From Bacteroidales bacterium (lineage in GTDB: Bacteria > Bacteroidota > Bacteroidia > Bacteroidales > UBA12077): DNA of 44,323 bases. Below the pieces are notes generated by a model. That model was given only the letters and a program-made list of their open reading frames with translations. It ran no database searches and had not been told where the DNA came from. The DNA is taken from assembly GCA_028282785.1 (NCBI GenBank), contig JANQHE010000041.1, positions 1 to 44,323 of the forward strand, in the 5' to 3' direction. Within the stretch, counting starts at the first letter, position 1. Every line of letters starts with the position of its first letter. Both the position numbers and the translations under genes were made by a program. This document shows positions 8,614 through 18,052 of this stretch, one piece after another.

Positions 8614-8652
8614 CCGTCTGCCGATTTATCTACCGAAGGCATGACAGGCAGG
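8614..8652. repeat. Degenerate, longer relative of the CCTGCC palindrome
   Basis: Between ygeW and ygeY, CTGCC (8618-8622) can pair with GGCAG (8647-8651), and the right edge GACAGGCAGG (8643-8652) matches the arm of the 20-mers at 9666 and 18610. It looks like a version of that palindrome with a longer loop. Confidence 0.4.
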
Positions 8653-8682
8653 TGCTCGAAGTCGTTAAGCGTTATACTTTAA

Positions 8683-9891
8683 TTACATTTCATAAGCATA
8701 AGCAGCATAAAATGCTGATGCAGCTACCAAGTCGTCAATTGCTACTTTTTCATTTGGAGCATGAGCTAATACCTCATTTCCCGGCCCAAACCCAATGGTT
8801 GGAATTCCATATACTCCGTTGGTCATAATTCCATTAGTCGAAAATGTCCATTTATCTACTTTTGGTTCTTTATCAAATAAGCTTTTAAATGTTTTAACTC
8901 CCAATTGAACCATTTCATGATCTTTGGGCATTTTCCATGTTGGATAGTATTTTTCCATACCATATTCCAAGCCTGTATAAGCTGTTTCTTTATATTCCAG
9001 AACCTCAACTTTTGCATCCATGCCATCTATTAACTTCTCAATTTCGGCAACTGCTGATTCTTTGGTTTCTCCCCATGTTAACCTCCTATCTAAATGTATT
9101 CTTGCATAATCAGCAACAGCACAAAGCGAAGGGCTTCCGGTAACCATTTCAGAAATAGTTATAGTTCCTTTCCCTAGAAATTTATCAAATTTTAACCTTT
9201 CATTTAACCTTTCAATTTCAAGTGCAGTTTTTGATGCCATATAAATTGCGTTCTTACCACGTTCGGGTGCTGACCCATGAGAAGATACACCATAAAAATG
9301 AACATGCATTTCCATTCTGCCACGGTGCCCTCTATAGATTCCCAGGTTAGTTGGTTCTGTACTTATCACAACATCAGGTTTGATTCCTTCTTCTTCAACT
9401 AAATATTTCCAGCACAAACCATCGCAGTCTTCTTCCATTACACTGCCTACAAAATAAATTGTCATGTCTTTATCAAAACCCAATTCTTTTAAGATTTTTC
9501 CAGAGGTAACAAATGCAGCCGGGCCTCCCTCCTGGTCAACTGTTCCTCGGCCATGAACAAATCCATTTTTAATTTCGCCACCAAGCGGGTCAAAATCCCA
9601 GTTATCCATATTTCCCATATCAACGGTATCCATGTGCCCATCAATAGCCAGAATTTTCTTTTCGCCCTGCCTGTCGGCAGGCAGGTTTCCAATACGCCCA
9701 ATCACGTTTCCTAAGCCATCAATTCTTACTTCATCAAAACCTGCTTCTTCCATTTGACGTTTAAGTTCTAGTTGGACTTCCTTTTCACCTAGACTAAGTG
9801 ATTTTATTTGAACAAGTTTTGATAAGTTCTCAGCTGTATAGTTTCGATATTTTTCAGCCAATTCATTTATTTTCTGATAGATATTTTCCAT
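8683..9891 (-). CDS. ygeY: YgeY-type M20 metallo-hydrolase
   Basis: The 402-residue M20-family zinc hydrolase has metal ligands His86 (DGHMDTVD), Asp119 (GRGTVDQEGG), Glu153/Glu154 (MEEDCDG) with the general base among them, Glu179 (STEPT) and a C-terminal His in LAHAPNE. The sequence pattern matches YgeY, the hydrolase that accompanies YgeW in E. coli, rather than ArgE or DapE, although those remain alternatives. It would cleave an amide bond of an acyl or carbamoyl amino acid derived from ring opening. Residues 71-76 (PADRQG) are encoded by an inserted palindromic repeat just before the first metal motif. Confidence 0.85.
   Translation of the reverse strand: MENIYQKINELAEKYRNYTAENLSKLVQIKSLSLGEKEVQLELKRQMEEAGFDEVRIDGLGNVIGRIGNLPADRQGEKKILAIDGHMDTVDMGNMDNWDFDPLGGEIKNGFVHGRGTVDQEGGPAAFVTSGKILKELGFDKDMTIYFVGSVMEEDCDGLCWKYLVEEEGIKPDVVISTEPTNLGIYRGHRGRMEMHVHFYGVSSHGSAPERGKNAIYMASKTALEIERLNERLKFDKFLGKGTITISEMVTGSPSLCAVADYARIHLDRRLTWGETKESAVAEIEKLIDGMDAKVEVLEYKETAYTGLEYGMEKYYPTWKMPKDHEMVQLGVKTFKSLFDKEPKVDKWTFSTNGIMTNGVYGIPTIGFGPGNEVLAHAPNEKVAIDDLVAASAFYAAYAYEM
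9666..9685. repeat. Palindromic 20-mer embedded in frame in the ygeY gene
   Basis: CCTGCCTGTCGGCAGGCAGG is a near-perfect palindrome lying inside the coding sequence, where it encodes the LPADRQG stretch. It matches the 20-mer at 18610-18629, inside an unrelated transporter gene, at 18 of 20 positions. Confidence 0.7.
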
Positions 9892-10123
9892 TTTTATACA
9901 TCAAAAATGATTTAAATGGTAAAGTTACATTTTTTATTAATTCGGGCTCATTTATAGGACAGGTTAATGGCTTAACTTATTTAATACAGAATAATCAAAC
10001 GCTATTCACAAATAATTAAGGATTATTTTCTATAGAAATAGAATTACATCAAAAATCAATCTTCATTTTAAACTTTAAGCATAAAAACTAAACTTTTAAC
10101 CAATAAATTCATTCTAATCATCG

Positions 10124-10131
10124 TATTTTTG
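10124..10131 (+). promoter_or_regulatory. TAnnTTTG -7 element upstream of xdhC
   Basis: TATTTTTG is a perfect match to the Bacteroidota -7 consensus and lies 23 bp before the start codon at 10155. No clear TTTG -33 box is visible at the usual spacing. Confidence 0.4.
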
Positions 10132-10154
10132 ATAGGTAATTAAAAAGAATTAAA

Positions 10155-11105
10155 ATGGAAGTTTGGAGTTTTATTCGAGAAGAATTATCAGATAACAGAA
10201 AAGTAATGCTAATGGTAGTGGTTGATAGAAATGGCAGTAGCCCAGGTGTAATTGGGTTTAAAATGGCTGTTTCCGAAACAGGTAGCATGAAAGGTTCAAT
10301 TGGCGGTGGTGTAATGGAATATAATATGGTTGAATTAGCTAAAAGAGAGCTCAAAAAAAATGATCTAAAACCATTTATAAAAAAACAAATACATAGCCCC
10401 GATGCTGGTAATGAAAAATCTGGGTTAATATGTTCCGGAGAACAAACCCATGCTTTTATTCCTATTGATAAATCGAATTATAAATCAATCAATGATATCG
10501 TAATTAAATTGGATATCGGTGATAATGGGGCTCTTCAAATAAATCCAAGTGGGCTTACTTTTAAAGAAAACCAAACTATACATGAAACTGTGTTTGATTA
10601 TAGCTCTGAAAAAGAATGGTTTTACCAAGAGCAGGTTGGTTTGAAAAATACTTTGTATATTTTTGGTGCCGGCCATGTAAGTCTTCCTGTTAGCCAGATT
10701 TTCAGAGTACTTGATTTTAAGGTTGTTTTATTAGATGATAGAAAGGATTTATCAACTTTTGAAAATAACATGTTTGCACACCAGAAAAAGATCGTTGATT
10801 ATAAAAGTATTGGTAAATTTGTTGAGGAAGGAAAAAATAGTTACGCTATAATTATGACGGTTGGGCACAAAAGTGATGAAATTGTCCTTAAGCAACTGGT
10901 GAAAAAGAATCTAAAATACCTTGGAATGATAGGAAGTAAAAATAAAGTAAAGAATATTTACGAATCGTTAAGAAACCAAGGAATATCTGGAGAAGTTTTA
11001 AGTAAAGTTGATGCTCCAATTGGACTATCGATTAATAGCAAAACGACAGCAGAAATTGCTATTAGTATTGCTGCAAAAGTTATTCAAACAAAAAATGGTA
11101 AATAA
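10155..11105 (+). CDS. xdhC: XdhC/CoxI-family molybdo-hydroxylase maturation protein
   Basis: The 316-residue protein has the two XdhC regions: an N-terminal part with SPGVIGFKMAV and GSIGGGVME, and a C-terminal Rossmann-type domain starting near 175 (YIFGAGHVSLPVS) with VGHKSDE and LGMIGSKNK. Family members bind the molybdenum cofactor, aid its sulfuration and load it into xanthine dehydrogenase-type enzymes. No molybdenum hydroxylase gene lies in the window, so its client must be elsewhere. E. coli has XdhC-related genes in the same yge/xdh region as ygeW and ygeY, which supports a purine link. It is divergent from ygeY. Confidence 0.88.
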   Translation: MEVWSFIREELSDNRKVMLMVVVDRNGSSPGVIGFKMAVSETGSMKGSIGGGVMEYNMVELAKRELKKNDLKPFIKKQIHSPDAGNEKSGLICSGEQTHAFIPIDKSNYKSINDIVIKLDIGDNGALQINPSGLTFKENQTIHETVFDYSSEKEWFYQEQVGLKNTLYIFGAGHVSLPVSQIFRVLDFKVVLLDDRKDLSTFENNMFAHQKKIVDYKSIGKFVEEGKNSYAIIMTVGHKSDEIVLKQLVKKNLKYLGMIGSKNKVKNIYESLRNQGISGEVLSKVDAPIGLSINSKTTAEIAISIAAKVIQTKNGK

Positions 11106-11110
11106 ATACA

Positions 11111-11140
11111 AGAGGCTGTTTATTCAACAGCCTCTTTCCT
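11111..11140. terminator. Terminator between converging xdhC and HEIGH peptidase genes
   Basis: AGAGGCTGTT (11111-11120) and AACAGCCTCT (11126-11135) form a perfect 10-bp stem with a 5-nt loop, followed by a short pyrimidine run. It lies 5 bp after xdhC and can serve both converging genes. Confidence 0.75.
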
Positions 11141-11173
11141 AATCATTTATTAGTACTTTTTTGTATTTTAATA

Positions 11174-11992
11174 TTAATATAAATATTCCAAAGCTACTTC
11201 GTCATAATACCCAAATTCTCCATCTTCGCTTCCATTAAAGCAAGCCTTCATAAGAGATGAGGCATCGTACCCAGTTGGCGTACCTGGAATATGTACAGCA
11301 CCGTAAGGGTTAGCATCTTCTCCGGAACCACCGCAACTTGCTCTTGTAGCCCAGTCTGTATGACGTAAACCAACGCAGTGACCAATTTCATGAGTAATTA
11401 CATGCTCTACCACATCTGTATCATAACTATCTATACCAGAAAATATTTGAACCCATTTATAAGGTGCTCCGCCGCTTGGAAAACCTGCCATACCACCAGC
11501 AGGGCCACTAACCTGATAAACTACGATATCTTTTGATTGGTAGTCTGTACCAAAAGTTAAATTAAAATACAATCCCAAATCAAGTCTGTTATAATTATTA
11601 ATTGCCCATTGTAAGGCAGTCTGCATTTTAGATGATAAAGCGTTTCCACTTCCAGTATAACCAATCACATCAATTGTTTGATTGTTTGTTACTAAATTAT
11701 ACGTTCGATACTGTTTTTCCCTGATATCCAGAATTTTCATTGCTTCTAACTGTTCTGCAGTCATTGCAATATCTCCTTCTATAATATAAGCATTAAACTC
11801 CGATCCATCTGGTAATTCAACAGTACCAAAACTAACATCACTGGTATTGAAATGTAAAGATTCAAGCTTTTCTAAAACTTCTTGAGAAATTTCTTCTGTC
11901 TGTTGTAATTCAGCTTCCTCTTTTTCACATGCATAAAAAATTGTTCCCATTGCCAGGAAAATTACAGGAATAATAAATTTTAAGGTTTTCAT
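11174..11992 (-). CDS. HEIGH-type zinc metallopeptidase lipoprotein
   Basis: The 272-residue protein has a lipoprotein signal ending at Cys22 (GTIFYAC) and an acidic linker. The zinc motif His201-Glu-Ile-Gly-His205-x5-His211 (HEIGHCVGLRH) is of metzincin type and fits the Bacteroidota dual-action HEIGH peptidases (M57-like). A Met in SSLMKAC could serve as the Met-turn. It should act at the cell surface or in the periplasm on proteins or peptides. It is a single gene on the minus strand, converging on xdhC. Confidence 0.85.
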   Translation of the reverse strand: MKTLKFIIPVIFLAMGTIFYACEKEEAELQQTEEISQEVLEKLESLHFNTSDVSFGTVELPDGSEFNAYIIEGDIAMTAEQLEAMKILDIREKQYRTYNLVTNNQTIDVIGYTGSGNALSSKMQTALQWAINNYNRLDLGLYFNLTFGTDYQSKDIVVYQVSGPAGGMAGFPSGGAPYKWVQIFSGIDSYDTDVVEHVITHEIGHCVGLRHTDWATRASCGGSGEDANPYGAVHIPGTPTGYDASSLMKACFNGSEDGEFGYYDEVALEYLY

Positions 11993-12316
11993 TGTAAAAA
12001 AAATTAAGTTAATAAATTAATTATTAGAATGTTGAGTACTAATAAATGAGTTTAGACTAAATTGGATCATCTAATATAATATATTATTAAGTTTCCATAA
12101 ATCGATATCGACAAAAAACCTATTGTAACCCCCAAAAGGTTATTTTTAAATGATAAAGTGAAAACAATTAATTTCGATCAGTCATATAATCGTGTTTAAT
12201 TTATATAATGCCTAACTGTTAAGGATAAAGATCGTTGGTATTAACTTATAGTTATATTATTAATTTAACTTCAATTATTTAATTATTGGTTACCTTTAGT
12301 GCCTAAAATTTCATTG
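11993..12316. other. 324-bp divergent intergenic region
   Basis: This AT-rich gap separates the divergent HEIGH peptidase and AraC genes and should hold both promoters, but I cannot point to a clear consensus match. A weak hairpin, TAACC (12126-12130) with GGTTA (12138-12142) followed by TTTTT, is the only structure I see. No gene is visible. Confidence 0.5.
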
Positions 12317-13483
12317 ATGAACGCAATCTTTATAGCAGGTAGTGTACAAGCTTTTTTCTTTTCTGTTCTTATATTCACAAAAACGCAGAAAAAACTACAC
12401 GATAAAATTTTAGGATTATGGTTATTTTTCATGGGATTACAGCTTCTGATGAAATATATCAATTTTAATGAACTATACACCTATATTCCCTGGATACTTG
12501 GGTTAAACGCCGGATTCCCTTTGCTTCACGGACCATTTCTATTTTTATATATTAACTCATTAACAAAGAATTACAATAAAATCAGGTATATTGATTTATT
12601 ACATTTTATACCATTTATAATTTTATATATTTATTTATCACCAGTACTATTTTTTAGCTCTGAGGCTAAAGTTCAGATTTTTATTCATGGAGAAGACTAT
12701 GATATAAAATACTTACCCCTGTTTTTTATGATTTTACTTTCAGGCCCGGTTTATATCGTATGGTCACTTTTTGCTCTTAAAAAACACCAGAACAACATTC
12801 TTAAATTCTTTTCTTTTAATGAAATAATAGGATTAAAATGGTTGTATTATTTAACCATTGGGCTTGGAGCTATATGGCTGGCAATAATAACCTCATATGC
12901 TTTAACATATGCTATTGAGTTAATTGACATTACAAATCGTGATATTATCATTTATTTTGTTTTTGTTCTTTATGTCTTTATTGTGGGATTTAAAGGATTT
13001 AAACAAGGAAGTATCTTTTTTGATATTAATCACATTCTATCAAAAGTAGGTCAACCAGAATTAAATAAGATTAAAAAAAGGCAAAAAGAAAAACAAATAA
13101 ATACTGTAAAAGATATCGATAAAATATTGGAGAAAATTAAAAATTACATGAACAGGGAAAAACCTTACCTCGAAGAAAAACTTACGATTATACAACTATC
13201 TGAAAATCTTCAAATTCCTTATTATGTTCTATCTCAAGTAATAAATGAAAAATTGAATCAAAACTTCTTTGATTTTGTTAATACCTATAGAGTAAATGAA
13301 GCGAAAAAGAAATTATGTGATCCTAAATTTGATCATTATACAATTTTGGGAATAGCTTTAGAATGTGGCTTTAACTCTAAAGCCTCATTTAACCGAATTT
13401 TCAAATTGAAGACATCAGAAACACCTACTCAATATAGAAATTCACAAAAGCAATTAAAAAAACTGCATAATTTGAAAGACTGA
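12317..13483 (+). CDS. AraC-family regulator with N-terminal membrane domain
   Basis: The first two-thirds contain about seven hydrophobic segments (for example FIAGSVQAFFFSVLIF, LLHFIPFIILYIYL, IIIYFVFVLYVFIVGF). A charged linker follows, then an AraC/XylS helix-turn-helix at the C-terminus (YVLSQVINEKLNQNFFDFVN, ILGIALECGFNSKASFNRIF). This architecture is common in Bacteroidota and suggests a membrane-anchored regulator that senses an envelope signal. The ATG at 12317 was preferred to the in-frame GTG at 12299. Its targets are unknown; it lies divergent from the HEIGH peptidase. Confidence 0.88.
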   Translation: MNAIFIAGSVQAFFFSVLIFTKTQKKLHDKILGLWLFFMGLQLLMKYINFNELYTYIPWILGLNAGFPLLHGPFLFLYINSLTKNYNKIRYIDLLHFIPFIILYIYLSPVLFFSSEAKVQIFIHGEDYDIKYLPLFFMILLSGPVYIVWSLFALKKHQNNILKFFSFNEIIGLKWLYYLTIGLGAIWLAIITSYALTYAIELIDITNRDIIIYFVFVLYVFIVGFKGFKQGSIFFDINHILSKVGQPELNKIKKRQKEKQINTVKDIDKILEKIKNYMNREKPYLEEKLTIIQLSENLQIPYYVLSQVINEKLNQNFFDFVNTYRVNEAKKKLCDPKFDHYTILGIALECGFNSKASFNRIFKLKTSETPTQYRNSQKQLKKLHNLKD

Positions 13484-13698
13484 TACTTTTCGCATTTTAA
13501 AAGCTCTTTACATAATGATCCTGGAAGTACTAAAACCGGAGAAACAAAACTTCAATATGATATGACCAACCAAAGTGCGGCCCGATTGCACATGGATGGG
13601 AACAAAAGAATATTCCAGAGTTACTAAACGATAGAATTCTTCAATACAAATGGCGCTTAATAAGACTGGATTAAGAATTGCTATAATAAATTAACCAA
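13484..13698 (+). other. Gap with a possible coding remnant after the AraC gene
   Basis: After the AraC stop the same frame stays open for about 45 more codons, reading DPGSTKTGETKLQYDM and SAARLHMDGNK before a stop near 13625. It has no start codon of its own and I recognise no family. Next to a decayed response regulator, it may be debris from a lost gene. It is too short to be sure. Confidence 0.25.
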
Positions 13699-14356
13699 TT
13701 ATAGCAAAAACCTATTCTTTAGGTTCTTACGCCCATTTTTACTAATCCTGTATTTATTATTATTTTTCTGGATGACGATATGCTCATCGGCTGTATATTT
13801 CTCTATTGATTGTATGTGGTCAATGTTAATTATTGTACTTCGATGAATTCTAACAAACTGGTTATTATCCAATTTTTCTTCAATCGAATTGAGTGATTTA
13901 CACATTATATGTTCATCAATTGATGTAATTATTTTTAGATAATAATCTGATGCTTCAATTGCCATAATATCTTTTACATCAATAAAGCAAACACCACCTT
14001 CTCGTTTTACCATGATACGATTAGTCAACTCATATTGCGGAGATTCAATAGTTTCTTTTGGTTTCGTAATTTGCTTTACCAATTCTTCAATATTTTGAGT
14101 ATATCACCCCGATTTAATCAAAGCAATTTGGTTTTTAGTTCTTTTTAAAACATCAAAAAAACGATCATCATCAAAAGGTTTTAACAAATAGTCGAAAGCG
14201 CTTGCTTCAAAAGCCTTAATTGCACAGTGATCAAATGCGGTTATAAAAAAAATAAGATAGCCATGATTCTTTCTATTTTGGAATAAAAGATTTGAATTCT
14301 TTAAGAATGAAAATCTATTGCTTCGTATGTTTCTGGTGTAAAGCAGAAATTTTATA
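13699..14356 (-). pseudogene. Decayed LytTR response regulator
   Basis: The C-terminal LytTR DNA-binding domain is intact (VCFIDVKDIMAIEASDYYLK, FVRIHRSTIINIDHI; ORF 13699-14082). Upstream the same frame encodes the end of a receiver domain (YLIFFITAFDHCAIKAFEAS, then AFDYLLKPFDDDRFFDVLKR), but a TGA at 14106-14104 separates the two. The N-terminal half of the receiver, including the phosphorylated Asp, is missing or unrecognisable before the frame closes near 14362. A native gene would be about 240-250 codons. A separate LytTR-only protein starting at a TTG is possible but unlikely to be regulated normally. Confidence 0.8.
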
Positions 14357-14381
14357 TATTTTTATACAATAAAACTCTAGT

Positions 14382-16340
14382 ATGAAAATCAAATTTCTTT
14401 CCGTTTTAATGGTAATATTAGTTTCGATTTTACTTTTCTTTAACAGATGCGGAATACCAACACCAGTTTTTCATAAAAACTATAAAGATTACATTTCTAA
14501 TTTCTCATATTTTATTCTCAATGATACACTTTGGTTGCAAGGTGGATATTATTATAAATATAAATATAAGTATAAAGACTGGCATTTTCTTCGCGGGGTG
14601 CAAACGCATTACCGGGGCAAAAGAATACCCAATAAATTTACGTATTACACAACCAATAAAGATATAATAATAAGTTTATTAGATGAGAATTATACTTTGG
14701 AATCAATTTTAATAGGAAGTAATAATTTCAAAAAAGTTAAAACAGATTTAAATAAAAACATAAATCGCTTACCTGAATATTTTATCAATTATAAAAACAA
14801 GATTTTTCTAATTGGAGGGACAGATCATGATTATAATCGTTATGGCGATGTTTGGATCTCAACGAATGGAATTGATTGGGAACAAATATTAGACGAAGGG
14901 CCATGGACATATGATGGTGGAATCTCAGATCATAATCTGGTTGTTGTTAATAATGAAATAATACTTTTTAGAGAACAACTTGGTAATAATACAAAAGCAG
15001 AAGTATGGTCAAGTACCGATGGAAAAAATTGGAGTAAAATAGTCGATATTGATAAGCTGGGAAAAATTTATGATATTGCCATTTGTAATGATTTAGTCTA
15101 TTTATTAGGTGTTAAAGATAATTATAGAGAAAAAATCCTGTTATCATCTTCTGATTTAAAAGAATGGAAAGAACATGATATCTACAGTAATACGAAATAT
15201 AATGATTTAAAGTTGTTTGAATGGAACAATGAGCTATATTCCGCAGGTAATACCGGTATTTGGAAATTTAATGAAAATGAGTGGATTGAAGAATTTAACT
15301 CTCATGAATTCAATTGGAATGTTAAGGAATTTAATGATTCATTATATAGTGAATTTAATAACAGTGCTATGCTGGTATCTGTTGATGCAATAAACTGGAA
15401 GTTTAGAAATAAATATAATGAAATCCACCTTACTCCCGATCATAATTTTAATCCTGATAATTATGATTATTACGATGCACAAGAAATTGTTGAATTTAAA
15501 GATACGCTTTGGTTATTGGATGGGACTTGCGGTTTAAAATATTATTCGGCCGATGGTATCAACTGGCAAAATACGAGTAATATTTACAAAAAGAATTTAT
15601 TTATTCCCAGAAAATACTTCGGTTCTGCTACTTTTAAAGATAAACTATGGATTATTGGGGGAATTCACATCAAAGATATTGATCCGACCAAGGATATTAA
15701 AGACATGATTATGCTAAGAGATAGCTGGTATACTAAGGATGGAATAAATTGGATAAAGTCTCCATTCGAATTTAAGCACACTGTTGGTAAATTCATATCT
15801 GTTATAAATAATGATACCCTTTATATGATCGGTGGATCGCATTTTAATGATTACTCTGAAATTTGGTCAACGCACAATGGATTTGATTGGGAACATAGAT
15901 TGAATTTTGATACAATCCCAAATGGTAATGAAATTAGATCTACCTTCTTAAATGCATTAGTTTTTAATAATAAAATACATTTGTTTGATGCTTATTTAGG
16001 AAGTGGCTATAGTTCATTAAATTTTAATGGAAAATCGAAATTTACCAAATTTAAGAAAGCGACAAACTCAACTCATAATTATAAAACACCTGATTCGATG
16101 AATAATATTGTTTCTTTAACAGATTCTTTAAATAATATATTATTCATTGCTAAGGATAACGAAACATTATTAATTTCAAAGGATATAGCAATTTGGGATA
16201 CAATAAAATATGAAATTAATACCACGAATCCGGAATTTAATATTTACAACTCTACATTAGTCGAGTTTAAAAATCAGTTATTTCTTGTTGATTATAAGGA
16301 AAGTATTAATTCTACAAAAGTTTTACTTAAGAATTTCTAA
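14382..16340 (+). CDS. Large envelope-anchored Kelch-like beta-propeller protein
   Basis: The 652-residue protein has an N-terminal hydrophobic segment and a Cys at 23 (FFNRC) that could be a weak lipobox. The rest shows repeating blades with the pattern FNDxLYxxGG ... DxWxSxDGxxW: FLIGGTDHDYNRYGDVWIST, LWIIGGIHIKDIDP, LYMIGGSHFNDYSEIWST. This resembles Kelch-type propellers, which bind proteins or glycans. No catalytic residues can be assigned. It starts just beyond the decayed LytTR gene and is followed by the S33 peptidase 99 bp downstream. Confidence 0.75.
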   Translation: MKIKFLSVLMVILVSILLFFNRCGIPTPVFHKNYKDYISNFSYFILNDTLWLQGGYYYKYKYKYKDWHFLRGVQTHYRGKRIPNKFTYYTTNKDIIISLLDENYTLESILIGSNNFKKVKTDLNKNINRLPEYFINYKNKIFLIGGTDHDYNRYGDVWISTNGIDWEQILDEGPWTYDGGISDHNLVVVNNEIILFREQLGNNTKAEVWSSTDGKNWSKIVDIDKLGKIYDIAICNDLVYLLGVKDNYREKILLSSSDLKEWKEHDIYSNTKYNDLKLFEWNNELYSAGNTGIWKFNENEWIEEFNSHEFNWNVKEFNDSLYSEFNNSAMLVSVDAINWKFRNKYNEIHLTPDHNFNPDNYDYYDAQEIVEFKDTLWLLDGTCGLKYYSADGINWQNTSNIYKKNLFIPRKYFGSATFKDKLWIIGGIHIKDIDPTKDIKDMIMLRDSWYTKDGINWIKSPFEFKHTVGKFISVINNDTLYMIGGSHFNDYSEIWSTHNGFDWEHRLNFDTIPNGNEIRSTFLNALVFNNKIHLFDAYLGSGYSSLNFNGKSKFTKFKKATNSTHNYKTPDSMNNIVSLTDSLNNILFIAKDNETLLISKDIAIWDTIKYEINTTNPEFNIYNSTLVEFKNQLFLVDYKESINSTKVLLKNF

Positions 16341-16439
16341 TTATTAACCTGATATTATATGGTCTCAAATTTCTAAGTTGAGACGATAAGCTATTACACT
16401 ACTTCTATGTTTGTACCATAAATTTTAAACGTTAGAATA

Positions 16440-17969
16440 ATGAGAAAAGTAATTTTATTTATACTACTAATTTATAATGGAAGTGTATTTGCAAAGAAGA
16501 ATCCTTTTCCTCAAATTGAAAATATAAATAACTATAAAGCTGGTGAAATAATAACCCAATTTGGAAAATCAAAAACCAAAAATAAAAATTACCCCAAAAG
16601 GCTTGAGACTACTTTTGGAACCATAGTTGTTAAGGAAAATAGAAACAAGTCTGATTCCAGGTTAATTACAATACCTGTCAAAAAAATACATTCATTGAAT
16701 AAAAATCCAAAAGAACCTATTTTCTTACTTTTTGGCGGACCCGGAATTAGTAATCTAAGAGAAGCTCCATTTCTATCGTTGCTTGAAAATCATGATATTG
16801 TTATGGTCGGTTATCGGGGTATAGATGGTTCAGTTTCATTACAAAGTCCTGAAATTCCAGTTGCAATGATAACCGAAGGAAATCCTTTTAATAAAGAAAA
16901 TATTAAAAAAATTAGTGAAGCTTCGTTAAACGAGTTCAACCGGTTAAAATCCGAAGGTATAGACATTGATGCATACAACATGATTGAAGTAATTGATGAC
17001 CTTGAAGATGCAAGAAAAGCTTTAGGGTACGATAAAATCAATTTATTTGGATTAAGTTATGGTACCCGTTTAGCATATTTATATGGGGTACGATATCCGG
17101 AAAGTATTAACAGAACATTTCTTGAAGGAGTAAATCCTCCGGGTCATTTTGTTTGGGAGCCGGAAGATATTGATAGTTTATATTATTATATAGGTGAACA
17201 GTGGAAATTAAAACCGGAAAATTTTAAAAAGAGTCCGGATATCGTAAAAACAATTGAAAATGTTTTATCAACACTGCCTGTTAAATGGAAGAAAATAACA
17301 GTAAATCCGGATAAAGTAAAAACGATGATGTTTATGATGGCTTATACACAAAAAGGCATAGTACAAACGTTTGATGCTTTTATTGCAGCCGAGAATGGGG
17401 ATTATAGCGGATTAGCTTTTCTTTCCATGGCTTTTGACCAATTGCCAAATATGCCGGGTATGAATTGGGGTGAAAATATTTCAAAGGCATTAAGTGCCGA
17501 TTTTGATCCTAATCGTGATTATATAAATGAAATGGAGCCTAAAGGTTCACTTATAGGTTCTCCTTTATCAAAAATTTTTGCATTAAATTCATTTGGAGGA
17601 TGGCCGATAAAACAAATTCCTAACGAATATAGGATCTACCAAACATCAAATATTCAAATCTTAATGCTTAGCGGATCAATTGACATTAGTACACCACCAC
17701 AGTATGGAACTGAACTTTTAGAATATTTACCAAACGGACATCAAATAATCTTAAAAAACAGGGGACATCAAGACACAGGAAGATTTCAAAAAGAAGCATA
17801 CCGAACTTTATTAAAAGTTTATTTTGATTCAGGTGAAATAGATGCTACCGGATTCTCCGATATTGAAATTGATTTTTCTGCCCCAAAACAAACATTTCAA
17901 AAAATGGGAAAACTCTTCTATAAGCTAGATAGACTCAGATTAACGGGTTTAGTAATGAAACTAATGTAA
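16440..17969 (+). CDS. Secreted S33-family alpha/beta-hydrolase, probable aminopeptidase
   Basis: Residues 1-18 are a signal peptide (ending SVFAKK). The alpha/beta-hydrolase fold carries the oxyanion block GGPG (99-102), nucleophile Ser206 in GLSYGTR, Asp415 (SIDIST) and His443 (NRGHQD), which is a complete triad. GGPG plus GxSYG is typical of prolyl/tripeptidyl aminopeptidases of family S33. It likely trims peptides in the periplasm. Length 509 fits the larger secreted members of this family. Confidence 0.85.
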   Translation: MRKVILFILLIYNGSVFAKKNPFPQIENINNYKAGEIITQFGKSKTKNKNYPKRLETTFGTIVVKENRNKSDSRLITIPVKKIHSLNKNPKEPIFLLFGGPGISNLREAPFLSLLENHDIVMVGYRGIDGSVSLQSPEIPVAMITEGNPFNKENIKKISEASLNEFNRLKSEGIDIDAYNMIEVIDDLEDARKALGYDKINLFGLSYGTRLAYLYGVRYPESINRTFLEGVNPPGHFVWEPEDIDSLYYYIGEQWKLKPENFKKSPDIVKTIENVLSTLPVKWKKITVNPDKVKTMMFMMAYTQKGIVQTFDAFIAAENGDYSGLAFLSMAFDQLPNMPGMNWGENISKALSADFDPNRDYINEMEPKGSLIGSPLSKIFALNSFGGWPIKQIPNEYRIYQTSNIQILMLSGSIDISTPPQYGTELLEYLPNGHQIILKNRGHQDTGRFQKEAYRTLLKVYFDSGEIDATGFSDIEIDFSAPKQTFQKMGKLFYKLDRLRLTGLVMKLM

Positions 17970-18039
17970 CCTCAATTTAATTGTTAAAAATATGTTAATA
18001 GATAATTAATATTTCTATTTTTTGTAATCAAAGTTTATT

Positions 18040-18047
18040 TATCTTTG
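18040..18047 (+). promoter_or_regulatory. TAnnTTTG promoter element ahead of a possible small RNA
   Basis: TATCTTTG is a perfect -7 match. A TTTG lies 15 bp upstream (18021-18024), with T-rich sequence at the usual 19-bp position. Transcription would start near 18053. Confidence 0.45.
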
Positions 18048-18052
18048 TCCAG

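Noticed and set aside
14104-14106. TGA in the LytTR regulator as selenocysteine or tryptophan
   Set aside because: No SECIS-like hairpin is evident, TGA is used as a normal stop elsewhere in the window, and the receiver half is also truncated, so decay is simpler.
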